DNA from: Turritopsis dohrnii
Taxonomy: Eukaryota > Cnidaria > Hydrozoa > Anthoathecata > Oceaniidae
Length of the DNA stretch: 64,000 nucleotides
NCBI GenBank assembly: GCA_027922465.2
Contig: BQMF02000591.1
Location: 166,768 to 230,767 of the forward strand
Reading direction: 5' to 3'
Each line of letters opens with the position of its first letter. Position 1 is the first letter of the stretch. The notes below the pieces were generated by a model that was not told where the DNA came from, searched no databases, and worked only from the letters and a program-made list of their open reading frames with translations. Below are positions 56,008 through 63,472 of this stretch, piece by piece. The translations under genes were made by a program, and so were the position numbers.

Positions 56008-56664
56008 ATGTACGAAGTAATACTACTCATCTGTTTCTGCGTTCCGACAGGACTTTGGATGTTTGTTTTCTGGAAGTGTCGTCATATAATAAATCTAGTC
56101 ATGAATATCGATGGATCTATTGACGTAGTTGGTACTCCAGCAGAAGCGCAGAAAAGAGCAGAGCTTATACGTGCTGTACAAAGTGGTCAACATCTTGGCG
56201 GTAAAAAACCTTGGACAGTTGAAAGAGTGAATAAGTTGCAAGACAAGACCATCGAAAAGCTATACAAAACATACACGGAGGGGAACGAGTTCCAACAAGA
56301 AACGCCTGATTTCAACGCTCTGATATCTAATTTGGTAGGTGTGAGAGATGTTTCAAAGATGATGAAGGAGATCAACGGAAATCCACTCATCACTAATTCC
56401 ATCACGAGTTATATGGCGGCATCTATACCTGGCGTTTCACCTATGGATGTGATAGGGTCTACTATCTACTCAAATTGTAAAACTTTTCTCGGTCCTTTGG
56501 CGCTGTTTGCGATCATTTTTAGCAATCTTGATTGGATTAAGTACGCAAAAATCGCTGAAGATCGTCAAATAAATGAGCGAAGACGAGAAGAAGATAGTAA
56601 AATCGAAGGACCCTGGGAGAGTCACGAGCGGGAAGAAGCTAGCAGAGTGGAACCGAAAGAATAG
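56008..56664 (+). CDS. Maverick membrane protein, 218 aa
   Basis: Hydrophobic N-terminus (VILLICFCVPTGLWMFVF, about residues 4-21) and a second hydrophobic segment near 150-167 (TFLGPLALFAIIFSNLDW). The stretch between is soluble, and the C-terminus is strongly charged (ERRREEDSKIEG). I do not recognise a family. Two membrane segments and its place between polymerase and integrase suggest a virion-membrane or envelope-associated role, by inference only. Its last 92 nt overlap the next gene in another frame, as in compact viral genomes. Confidence 0.7.
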   Translation: MYEVILLICFCVPTGLWMFVFWKCRHIINLVMNIDGSIDVVGTPAEAQKRAELIRAVQSGQHLGGKKPWTVERVNKLQDKTIEKLYKTYTEGNEFQQETPDFNALISNLVGVRDVSKMMKEINGNPLITNSITSYMAASIPGVSPMDVIGSTIYSNCKTFLGPLALFAIIFSNLDWIKYAKIAEDRQINERRREEDSKIEGPWESHEREEASRVEPKE

Positions 56665-56953
56665 AGATTATAAAAAGAAAATGTTAGAAGTACCTACACA
56701 AGTACCTAGTCAAGTACCTACGCAAGTACCTAGTCAAGTACCTACGCAAGTACCTACACAAGTACCTAGTCAAGTACCTACTAAGACGTATATGATTGGA
56801 GGAGCTGGTGGTGCAATAGCTGTTTTAGCTGTGGGGTTGTTAGTCTGCTACTTCTACACACGAGCAACGCGCAAAAGCTCTTCTACTAAGCCTTCCGCTG
56901 ACACTGGCTCAAAGGTGCAAGCACAAAAACAAGATCATTTTTGCTTAATATAA
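56573..56953 (+). CDS. Maverick basic protein with QVPT/QVPS repeats and one TM
   Basis: 126 residues. The start MSEDEKKIVKSKDPGRV and the following GKKLAEWNRKNRDYKKK form a basic N-terminus of a type I recall from cnidarian Maverick proteins. Residues about 40-68 repeat QVPT/QVPS, encoded by a 12-nt tandem repeat (CAAGTACCTACA-type). Then comes a transmembrane segment (GAIAVLAVGLLVCYFYT) and a Ser/Lys-rich tail. It starts inside the preceding gene at CAAATAAATGAG, which matches the shared start context and supports this ATG. Confidence 0.75.
   Translation: MSEDEKKIVKSKDPGRVTSGKKLAEWNRKNRDYKKKMLEVPTQVPSQVPTQVPSQVPTQVPTQVPSQVPTKTYMIGGAGGAIAVLAVGLLVCYFYTRATRKSSSTKPSADTGSKVQAQKQDHFCLI
56698..56782 (+). 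repeat. 12-nt coding tandem repeat
   Basis: Seven or so units of CAAGTACCTA(C/G)(A/T/G) alternate in a 24-nt higher order, giving the QVPT/QVPS protein repeat. Unit number is likely to vary between copies. Confidence 0.85.
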
Positions 56954-57174
56954 ATGGAGAAAGAATTCATGGATAGCATGTGGCAGGCGGCACGTTTACT
57001 AGGCTACACCAGCTTGTACGCGTACGCTGGAAAAAATTCTTCAGTGTAGGAGCTCCATCCGCAAAGCTAGATTTAGCTGATGTGGGAAAGCTTGGACTAT
57101 ACCTTGAGATGGCAATTTTGTCAGATGATTACGCACTCAAGCAAGGGTGGTACAAGGATAAAATTTCGGTTTAG
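56954..57174 (+). pseudogene. Small Maverick protein, frameshifted in an A-run
   Basis: An ATG at 56954 in TAATATAAATGG matches the shared start context and opens a 31-codon frame (MEKEFMDSMWQAARLLGY..) that stops at about 57048. A second frame, overlapping and open to 57174, carries GAPSAKLDLADVGKLGLYLE and on. The frame change falls in an A-run at about 57030. I read this as one roughly 72-residue gene with a one-base homopolymer change, either a mutation, an assembly error or slippage. Function unknown; no membrane segment is obvious. Confidence 0.6.
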
Positions 57175-57178
57175 ATAA

Positions 57179-57589
57179 ATGGTTAGCATCTTAATAGGAG
57201 GGGCAGTAAGTGCAGCACTATTCACGTTTGGCAACTACGCAGAGAGGGCTCTCTCTGGTGATGAGGAAGCAGCAGCAGATCGAGAAGAACGTGCTATGGC
57301 AGCCGAAAAAACGAGACAATCACAAATGGAATGGGATCGAGAGCGCGCGACACGCCTTGACTTTATCAACAACAGACTTCGACAAGAAAATAACGCCTCT
57401 GCGTACATCTCTGATCTTGATCGAGGTATGCACGAGTACTACGAAGCAACACAACAGCGTCTCTCACCTTTACCCCCTAGGCCTGAATTAACGGATTTTT
57501 ATAACCCTTCTGAAGCTCAAAAGACTGGTGAATTGGTAGCGATCGCTGGAACTCTAGGTATTGTTGGATTTCTGCTCTACCGTATGTAA
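57179..57589 (+). CDS. Maverick membrane protein with N- and C-terminal TM segments
   Basis: 136 residues, starting at GATAAATGG. A hydrophobic start (SILIGGAVSAALFTFG) and a hydrophobic end (LVAIAGTLGIVGFLLY) flank a charged, probably helical middle (DREERAMAAEKTRQSQME and on) with a PLPPRPELTDFY turn. The integrase gene follows after 3 nt. No family recognised; a virion-associated role is possible. Confidence 0.7.
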   Translation: MVSILIGGAVSAALFTFGNYAERALSGDEEAAADREERAMAAEKTRQSQMEWDRERATRLDFINNRLRQENNASAYISDLDRGMHEYYEATQQRLSPLPPRPELTDFYNPSEAQKTGELVAIAGTLGIVGFLLYRM

Positions 57590-57592
57590 TAA

Positions 57593-58573
57593 ATGACTGA
57601 AACGTTGCGTGACATCTACTACAAACCAGAGAATCTGTGGAAAGGGAAGAAAGCCATTAAAGAGCTTCAGAAGGCTGCTGGAGTTACTAGGAAACAAGTG
57701 TTGAAGTGGCTAACTCATCAAGCTTTATATCAGATACATCTACCAAGGCCTAAGCACATCGACTATCCTCACTTTTACGTGACCAAGGTGAACAAGATCC
57801 ACCAGGCCGATCTTTTGTATCTTCCTCATGACAAAGTCTATCAGAATACGTACAAGTACGCTTTGAATGTGATCGATATTGCTTCAGGGTATAAAGCGAG
57901 TAGACCTCTGAGAACGAAGAAGGCGAGCGACGTTGCAGAGATGTTTGCTGACATTTACAAAAAGGGTCCACTAAAGTGGCCTGAGAAGCTCTATGTAGAT
58001 AACGGATCAGAGTTCAAGTCGGAAACAGCCAAGGTCTTCCAGAAGCACGATGTCGAGGTGGTGAGAACTACAACAAAGCATAACCACAGAAAGCAGGCCT
58101 TTGTGGAAAACTTCAACAAACTCCTCGCGGAGAAACTTTTCCCTATACAAGATGCGCAGGAGTTGGAAGATCCAGAGAAAAACAGTACCACTTGGGTAAA
58201 ACACTACCAGAAAAGTGTGAGTCAACTGAACAACAATGTTCTTGCCAGAACCGGGATGAAACCCTCAAAGGCGATTAAACTGGAGGAAGTTCCGTTAAAA
58301 GTTGGGTTTTACCCGAAGGAAGAAACTTTACCTGAAGCGGGATTATACCGCTATTTGCTAGCGCCGGGTGAGGAACATGACGGTATAAAACGACGCGCAA
58401 CAGACAACAACTGGAGTCGGGAAACGTATCGGGTCGATAAGATACTGCAATACCAAGGTCAGCGTGTTTTGTACTACCTAGAAGATGGGCCGGAGAGATC
58501 TTTTGTACGTGAAGAACTTATGCTTATTCCTGAAGATACGGAAGTACCTCCAGAATACGTCAAAAAGTGGTAG
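57593..58573 (+). CDS. int: Polinton/Maverick integrase (rve family)
   Basis: 326 residues, intact. The catalytic triad is D73 (QADLLYLP), D136 (YVDNGSEF) and E172 (AFVENFNK): exactly 35 residues between the second Asp and the Glu, as in retroviral integrases. The N-terminal part is helical (LQKAAGVTRKQVLKWL) with a degenerate zinc module. The C-terminal domain (YRVDKILQYQGQRVLYYLED) is chromodomain-like, as in many Maverick integrases. It would insert the linear element into nuclear DNA. It starts at TAATAAATGAC, 3 nt after the previous stop. Confidence 0.95.
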   Translation: MTETLRDIYYKPENLWKGKKAIKELQKAAGVTRKQVLKWLTHQALYQIHLPRPKHIDYPHFYVTKVNKIHQADLLYLPHDKVYQNTYKYALNVIDIASGYKASRPLRTKKASDVAEMFADIYKKGPLKWPEKLYVDNGSEFKSETAKVFQKHDVEVVRTTTKHNHRKQAFVENFNKLLAEKLFPIQDAQELEDPEKNSTTWVKHYQKSVSQLNNNVLARTGMKPSKAIKLEEVPLKVGFYPKEETLPEAGLYRYLLAPGEEHDGIKRRATDNNWSRETYRVDKILQYQGQRVLYYLEDGPERSFVREELMLIPEDTEVPPEYVKKW

Positions 58574-58619
58574 TCTCATAAATATTTCAAAGTTGGAGTT
58601 TTTGTTGCATATAATAAAG

Positions 58620-59201
58620 ATGTTGCGTTTTGGACAAATCGAAGTTTCACGGAATGACTTTAACTCTAGTGCAGAACTTACCGACATTTACACTATCGAC
58701 ATGTCAAAGATCACTATAGCAGAACCTATCGTAGCAAACAAGAACGACCTGAGGTACTACATCGGGTATGAGAAGGAACCGACTAAAATCGTTCCTCTCT
58801 TAATCAAGACCCCACGGAAGTGTCACTCTTCAGGTGTATCGAGGTATAACGAGACATCCGCCTGGAAGATGGGATTCAACGTGTCCGATGATAAAGCTTG
58901 GTGTGATGCCTACAACGCGATTGCTGATCGTGTGCAAGAGCTTCTCTTCAATACCTTGACAGGTACTGTGATAAGTACTGCAGGCTGGATCAACCCAAAG
59001 CTCATCTCCTGGGATGGTGACATCAAAACAAAGTTTAATGATGATTCACCACCATTTAACCAATCCTGCAAGGCCACTGGTGTGTTGAAGATCGGAAGCG
59101 TGTACACACAGAGCCATCACAACCACTACCTCCAAGTCCATTTGAAAGAGTGCAGGTACCATGAAACAGATATGCGTGAGAGCCTTCTCAGTGATGAGTA
59201 G
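58620..59201 (+). CDS. Conserved Maverick protein of unknown function, 193 aa
   Basis: The ATG at 58620 in ATAATAAAGATG is chosen over an upstream in-frame ATG inside the integrase gene, because TTTCAAAGTTGGAG and the AT-rich start context lie just before it. No membrane segment. Ordered beta-type sequence: LRYYIGYEKEPTKIVPLLI, GWINPKLISWDGDI and ATGVLKIGSVYTQ.HHNHYLQV. The last resembles an OB-fold or ssDNA-binding pattern, which would suit a replication-linked gene, but that is a guess. Confidence 0.7.
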   Translation: MLRFGQIEVSRNDFNSSAELTDIYTIDMSKITIAEPIVANKNDLRYYIGYEKEPTKIVPLLIKTPRKCHSSGVSRYNETSAWKMGFNVSDDKAWCDAYNAIADRVQELLFNTLTGTVISTAGWINPKLISWDGDIKTKFNDDSPPFNQSCKATGVLKIGSVYTQSHHNHYLQVHLKECRYHETDMRESLLSDE

Positions 59202-59235
59202 AGACTTCAAAGTTAATGTTGTAACTTTGAATAAA

Positions 59236-59550
59236 ATGGCAACACTGAAACAACTAAGGCTGAAAGCGAAAGAAGAAGGTCTTCGAGGCTATTCTACGAT
59301 GAACAAAAATGAACTTAATGAACTCTTGAGTGGTGGAATAAGGTACAAGCGGAACCAGCGCTCTATAGGAGTGCAGACAGAGTTCCCCGAGTGTCACGAA
59401 TGTGCACTGAATAGACTTTTTTGTAATCTCTCGAAAAAAGCGTTTGTCAAAAGACAAATTTATACATCGCCAGCAGGTGAGGAGACTGATGTTGAAACCG
59501 GAGAGATCGTAGGCTATGAGGTTGACTGTACCAGGCATTACTTCAAGTAA
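59236..59550 (+). CDS. SAP/Rho-N-like small protein
   Basis: 104 residues from the ATG in GAATAAAATGG (an in-frame upstream ATG overlaps the previous gene). Residues 1-33 (TLKQLRLKAKEEGLRGYSTM and NELNELL) are a SAP/Rho-N-like helix-extended-helix module, closely similar to the first 35 residues of the polymerase. It is followed by a conserved CHECALNRLFC Cys motif and a C-terminal beta-rich tail. It is probably DNA binding. TTCAAAGTTAATG precedes it as at 58586. Confidence 0.75.
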   Translation: MATLKQLRLKAKEEGLRGYSTMNKNELNELLSGGIRYKRNQRSIGVQTEFPECHECALNRLFCNLSKKAFVKRQIYTSPAGEETDVETGEIVGYEVDCTRHYFK

Positions 59551-59613
59551 ATGTCTCCCACTTGACGTCCATACGTGTGCAAGTTGGAAGTTGTTCATCA
59601 GGGAAATTTGTCA

Positions 59614-60598
59614 TCATCTGGTTGATTTCATAAAATTTTTGGATATCTTTTCTCGAACAGCCTCATAAAGTTCCAATTGATACATAGTGAAGCCTTTCCT
59701 ATTGGAACGATGGTAGTTTTGGTACATTCGCCCTAGTGTTATTAGTACACCAATGCAAGAAACTATAGTTCCTAACACTGCAACCAACCACACTACAATG
59801 AAGCAGTAGCCATATATGACATGTGAAGATATCTCACATGATAAAGTTAGTGTATTGGTGTATATAACCGTGAGACTACCCTTATTTGCCTCAATCGTGC
59901 ACATACCCATAGTAGGAAAGAGTACATTATTACCTTTCTTCGTTATATCTGGCACTCCTATGAGTTGTCTGCATGCCTGGAGAATCGACAGGTTCATGAT
60001 GATGTACAGAATTTCCACTATAAATTGGCAAAAAATGTACACATTCTTCGTACAAGTCACAGTATCACAAAAGTACACATTATAAATCGCTGCTGCAGAG
60101 GAAGATTCTACACAGCTCTTAAATTTTTCCAATCGCTCAAAGTTCCACTTGAACAGCATATATGGCAACTGTAATGCCATTGAACATGCTAGAATGAAGA
60201 ATGGAATCCATTGGTAAGATGTGATAATAGTCTTTTTCATGGGCACACATGATCCTCGCGACTTACATAGCACATGACCGCCATCTCGCTGCTGGAGAAT
60301 TCCAGTCATATCGAGAGTATCAGAATTCCGTACTCGTGAGATAGTTCATATTTGTGAGCTCCTCATATATATATAGACCCTTCATCCAGCAAGCATTTTG
60401 TATGAATTTGTTCCCTACATCCCAACCTAACATATTGCAATTCATGCCATCTTTGTACCAACACCATGCCGTTATGAGAGTTGTCAACATGATTATCTTT
60501 GAACCCAGCAGCCTGTTAAATCTGGATGTAACTGAATCATTTCTCTTCTTAGTAAAATCTATAGCGAGAACTTGCTTGAGCGGATCTATAATATTCAT
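59614..60598 (-). pseudogene. Innexin (gap-junction/hemichannel protein) carried in the Maverick, one frameshift
   Basis: Two minus-strand frames, 60598-60320 and 60309-59614, cover a whole innexin. Part 1 starts at GATAAAATG, the shared start context, and has TM1 (IIMLTTLITAWCWY) and the first loop with two Cys, one in the ACWMKGLY motif. Part 2 has the signature YQWIPFF with TM2 (LACSMALQLPYMLF), then TM3 (VYIFCQFIVEILYIIM), a second loop with Cys (MCTIEANKG, LSCEIS) and TM4 (FIVVWLVAVLGTIVSCIGVL) and a cytoplasmic tail. The break lies near 60310-60340. There is no intron. Innexins form hemichannels and gap junctions at the plasma membrane; animal viruses of the ichnovirus group carry homologues. 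Capture from the host is likely. Host-gene origin by chance insertion is less likely given the start motif and neighbours. Confidence 0.85.
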
Positions 60599-60711
60599 TT
60601 TATCTCTTTTCAAATGCATGGCACCAAAACCACTTTACTCTGCCCGATGTTGATACGCGGGAATTGTTCGAGGGTATGTTCGATATCGACATGTAACGTT
60701 TTGTAGCTACT

Positions 60712-60792
60712 ATGAAGTGTGAACAACTCACTAGAGCAGAACTTGAAAAGGGTGTCCAACGGTTGGACCCCCTTGGGAGGTCGAGTAAATAA
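60712..60792 (+). CDS. Possible 26-aa leader frame before the TFIIS gene
   Basis: MKCEQLTRAELEKGVQRLDP.. ends in TAA directly followed by the ATG of the next gene (TAAATG). Charged and helical. It may be a remnant of a frameshifted gene or a chance frame. Confidence 0.3.
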   Translation: MKCEQLTRAELEKGVQRLDPLGRSSK

Positions 60793-61023
60793 ATGGAAGA
60801 CTTTTCAAATCCAATATTTGACTCTGCCAAGGATAGACTCCTTAAAATATTCAACGAAATGTCAAAGCCTAGAGCGACTGCTCCAGAACAAACATTGTAT
60901 ACTTGCCATCGCTGTGGGAGCAGGAACATTCTTTCAATACCAAAACAAGTCAGGTCATGTGACGAGGGAACGTCAGTGTTCAATGAGTGTAACAACTGCC
61001 ATAGCAAGTGGAGGGATGGATAA
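60793..61023 (+). CDS. TFIIS-type zinc ribbon protein, 76 aa
   Basis: Start at GTAAATAAATGG. Residues 38-72 are a complete TFIIS C-terminal zinc ribbon: C38HRC41G, the KQVRSCDEG hairpin with the acidic D57-E58 pair that enters the RNA polymerase II active site, then C66NNC69 and a final W. The N-terminal 37 residues are a short helical segment instead of the domains of cellular TFIIS. Giant and large nucleocytoplasmic DNA viruses carry TFIIS-like factors; here it would help transcription of element genes, in the nucleus or in the cytoplasm. It lies between genes on the opposite strand. Confidence 0.85.
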   Translation: MEDFSNPIFDSAKDRLLKIFNEMSKPRATAPEQTLYTCHRCGSRNILSIPKQVRSCDEGTSVFNECNNCHSKWRDG

Positions 61024-61084
61024 TACAAATGTCGTTTTGTAGCTTTACCAAGCTATAAAACATAAGGAGGGGGTGCCTCATACA

Positions 61085-61738
61085 TCACATAGCAGGTGCA
61101 CTCGGGGTATCTGAACTGCTCACGAGCTTTTTTGCGATTTCTTCGCGACCTTCTTTCCTTCCACGTTCCAAAAGCTCTTGCTTCTGATGTTCGTAAAGCT
61201 GTTTGATCACCTTCCTTGATCGTTTTCGCAGCTCTTGCTTCTGATGTTCGTAAAGCTGTTTCTCCTCCATAATTCGAGTAAACTCAGGATGATCGATGGT
61301 ACCGTCTTCGTAGACTTTTGATATTAGCACACGCAGACTGTCTAGAACGGTCTGCGCAGCGAATGCGATATCATGGTTTTTCTGTCTTTTTACATCGAAA
61401 ATAGAGGCACATTTTTGAATACCGCTCATTATTAGACCCACCACGAGAGCTGTCACACACAGCCCGATGCTCATCGAAGTATCCATTTCTGATACCAAGC
61501 ATGCAATCTCACCACCAGAGAGTACAACATTCACCGCGATCAGAAAGTAACATGCATATTTCGCAACTGCTGAGTAGTGTGAAAATTTGCGCTCTAAAGA
61601 TGTTCGACTTTCTAATTCCCGAGATAGGTATGCTTCCGTCTCCTTCACCGCTTGAATTCTATAGTTTTTTGCGTATCCATTCTCTGGGTCTGGTAAAACA
61701 GGATATAGCTTCTCCGTAGTCACGTCGTACATTGCCAT
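61085..61738 (-). CDS. Two-TM protein with coiled-coil tail
   Basis: 217 residues from ATG at 61738 (AATAAACAGATGG), chosen because it lies 4 bp after the end of the penton-like gene; the open frame extends further 5' only into that gene. The N-terminal stretch ends in NGYAKNYRIQAVKETEAYL. Two adjacent hydrophobic segments (YACYFLIAVNVVLSGGEIAC and MSIGLCVTALVVGLIMSG) lie at about residues 75-125. The charged C-terminal half contains a duplication, KQLYEHQKQELRKRSRK and KQLYEHQKQELLERGRK. The layout recalls SLATT-type 2TM proteins, but similarity is not demonstrated. Intact. Confidence 0.7.
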   Translation of the reverse strand: MAMYDVTTEKLYPVLPDPENGYAKNYRIQAVKETEAYLSRELESRTSLERKFSHYSAVAKYACYFLIAVNVVLSGGEIACLVSEMDTSMSIGLCVTALVVGLIMSGIQKCASIFDVKRQKNHDIAFAAQTVLDSLRVLISKVYEDGTIDHPEFTRIMEEKQLYEHQKQELRKRSRKVIKQLYEHQKQELLERGRKEGREEIAKKLVSSSDTPSAPAM

Positions 61739-61742
61739 CTGT

Positions 61743-62409
61743 TTATTTGAAGACGACGAGCATATTGATAGCTTGTAAATCAACTTTCCTGCCTTGATCG
61801 TCGGTGACGTAAAAATTCAACGTTCGCGTTGAGGACCTCAATTTGTTGGTGAACATAGGACGTTCATAGTGATACGACATGATGTCGCCATACTCGTATT
61901 CTGGCTTCTGAAGTCTAAAAATGTGTACGATTTTCGTAATTGCACCGTTTAACAGAATATAGCTGTTTCGAATTCCTCACAGTACAGCCGTATAGACTTG
62001 AACGTACAGAAGTTTGGCACCGATCTATATTCACCTTGAGTATACTTCTTATCTAATCCTAAAAGTTCCCCTAAGTTTTCACTTATTGAGACGTAATACC
62101 CTTTTTGTACTGATAAGTGAAGCTTACCATCCTCTCTTGGATCGAGATTTGCGCATCCAAGTGATCTTGCATTTATTCTTGAACGAATACTCTTTGACGT
62201 ATATAATCCAGGTGGAAAGTCTATATGCAGGGGGAACCTTGAATCGACGGGGGTCTTTTTTTGATACTTGATCAATGGTAAATCTAGCGTGTTGAACTAG
62301 GTTTGAGCCACCCCACGTATAACACTGCTTCTTTTATCGCAATCTCCGTGCCTTCTTTTAACTCTGTTGGTAACTTGGTTTCTCCAAGATGGGTGACATT
62401 TACATACAT
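61743..62409 (-). pseudogene. Penton-like minor capsid protein, frameshifted
   Basis: The ATG at 62409 in TATAATAAATG matches the start context and opens MYVNVTHLGETKLP..., which runs off frame near 62300. The next frame carries the recognisable Maverick penton pattern: FPLHIDFPPGLYTS, LHLSVQKGYYVSISENLGEL and FKSIRLYCEEFE. A third frame ends it with RTLNFYVTDDQGRKVDL and LLVVFK-type residues at the stop (61743-61745). At least two frame changes (about 62280-62300 and 61960) make this copy non-functional. In intact elements it forms the five-fold vertices with the double-jelly-roll major capsid protein. The assignment rests on remembered cnidarian Maverick homologues. Confidence 0.7.
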
Positions 62410-62423
62410 TTATTATAAGAGAA
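62410..62423. promoter_or_regulatory. Compact divergent promoter
   Basis: Only 14 bp (TATTATAAGAGAA-like) separate the ATG of the penton-like gene (-) from the ATG of the next gene (+). Any start signals for both must lie here or within the opposite coding sequences. Confidence 0.4.
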
Positions 62424-63464
62424 ATGAACTACGACAAGGTGCGGTATATACCAAAATTCGGGCAACCCAGTACACTCTTAGCTGCTAAGGAACTGTGGGA
62501 GCAAAGGATCGTTGTGGATCAACAAGGGAGCTTTTTCATCGCTAAGTTCGCGATATTTTCTCATTTCCGTTTGTACCCATGAAAAATGACATATGGCTCG
62601 ATATCGACATGTACCCAGGACAGTTATCTTTTGCTACCTGGTTAGCTACGACTGGTTTGCGGCATATCAACGCAACATCTACACCATAAGAACCCTATGA
62701 TTGCGAGCATCTACCGCTTTCACGTCTATTTTCAGATACGTCTGATCTTGAAGCAACTTGAAATTCTCTACCAAGTGAACTAAGCTTCAACCCGCGAGAT
62801 AACAAATACAATTCAAGTGCGTTCAAGACGCTCTCTGCAGAGTTTGACATACCAGCTGACAAGTTCTTCTGGCGATACCCTGCTCGCATGCGGAGAATTG
62901 GCAAGAGTTGGCAATTCTACGTCCAAAATGATGTTAATGCTGGGTTAAGTAGAGCTGGTATACAACGCTTGTCGCAGAGTACGCGGATGTACGCACGAAT
63001 GGTTTTAGAAAAGTCAGGCGAGTGCACGTTCCGTTATAGCGGGTGACACTGGACGTGCCTTGGATGCTCAAAGATCTTCATGACCGCAGTAGAAGCAAGC
63101 GATCCGGAAAGACACCTCTTTAGCGGAAGAGATTGGTAAGTTCCAGAAAGCCTTAAGTTACGCTAGATCGGAACCTGATTTTGGCGTTGCCCTCGGTACA
63201 TACCTAATACCCAGCGATTTAAAGCTTGGGAATCTCGACAACATCTCTGATTTTTCGACAAAGCTTACCGTTGCGACTCACATCGGTAAACTACCACCAC
63301 CACCTAAACAACACTCTTTTGGAGCATTTCAGGGTCGCAGAATGGCTTCCTCCGATCCTCCAACATCTCCGTTAAGCGAGCTCAAACATCTCCCGTTAAG
63401 CAAGTTCCAACGTCTTCCGCGGCTAAGCAGCATGAAGAAGAAAAGCAAGCTCTCATGTGGGTAG
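62424..63464 (+). pseudogene. Broken Maverick gene, unrecognised
   Basis: Three plus-strand frames follow one another: 62424-62582 (MNYDKVRYIPKFGQPSTL..), 62762-63046 (SFNPRDNKYNSSAFKTLS..FFWRYPARMRRI) and 63093-63464 (IGKFQKALSYARSEPDFGVA, Pro-rich and Lys-rich end). Each has protein-like composition and the region has high GC for this window, so they look like parts of one gene of about 300 residues broken by several indels. The position next to the penton-like gene suggests a structural protein. No family recognised. Confidence 0.55.
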
Positions 63465-63472
63465 GTGTCGGT

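Noticed and set aside
60600..61028. 142-codon minus-strand frame opposite the TFIIS-like gene
   Set aside because: It is the antisense shadow of the zinc ribbon gene, lacks motifs and has no start context.
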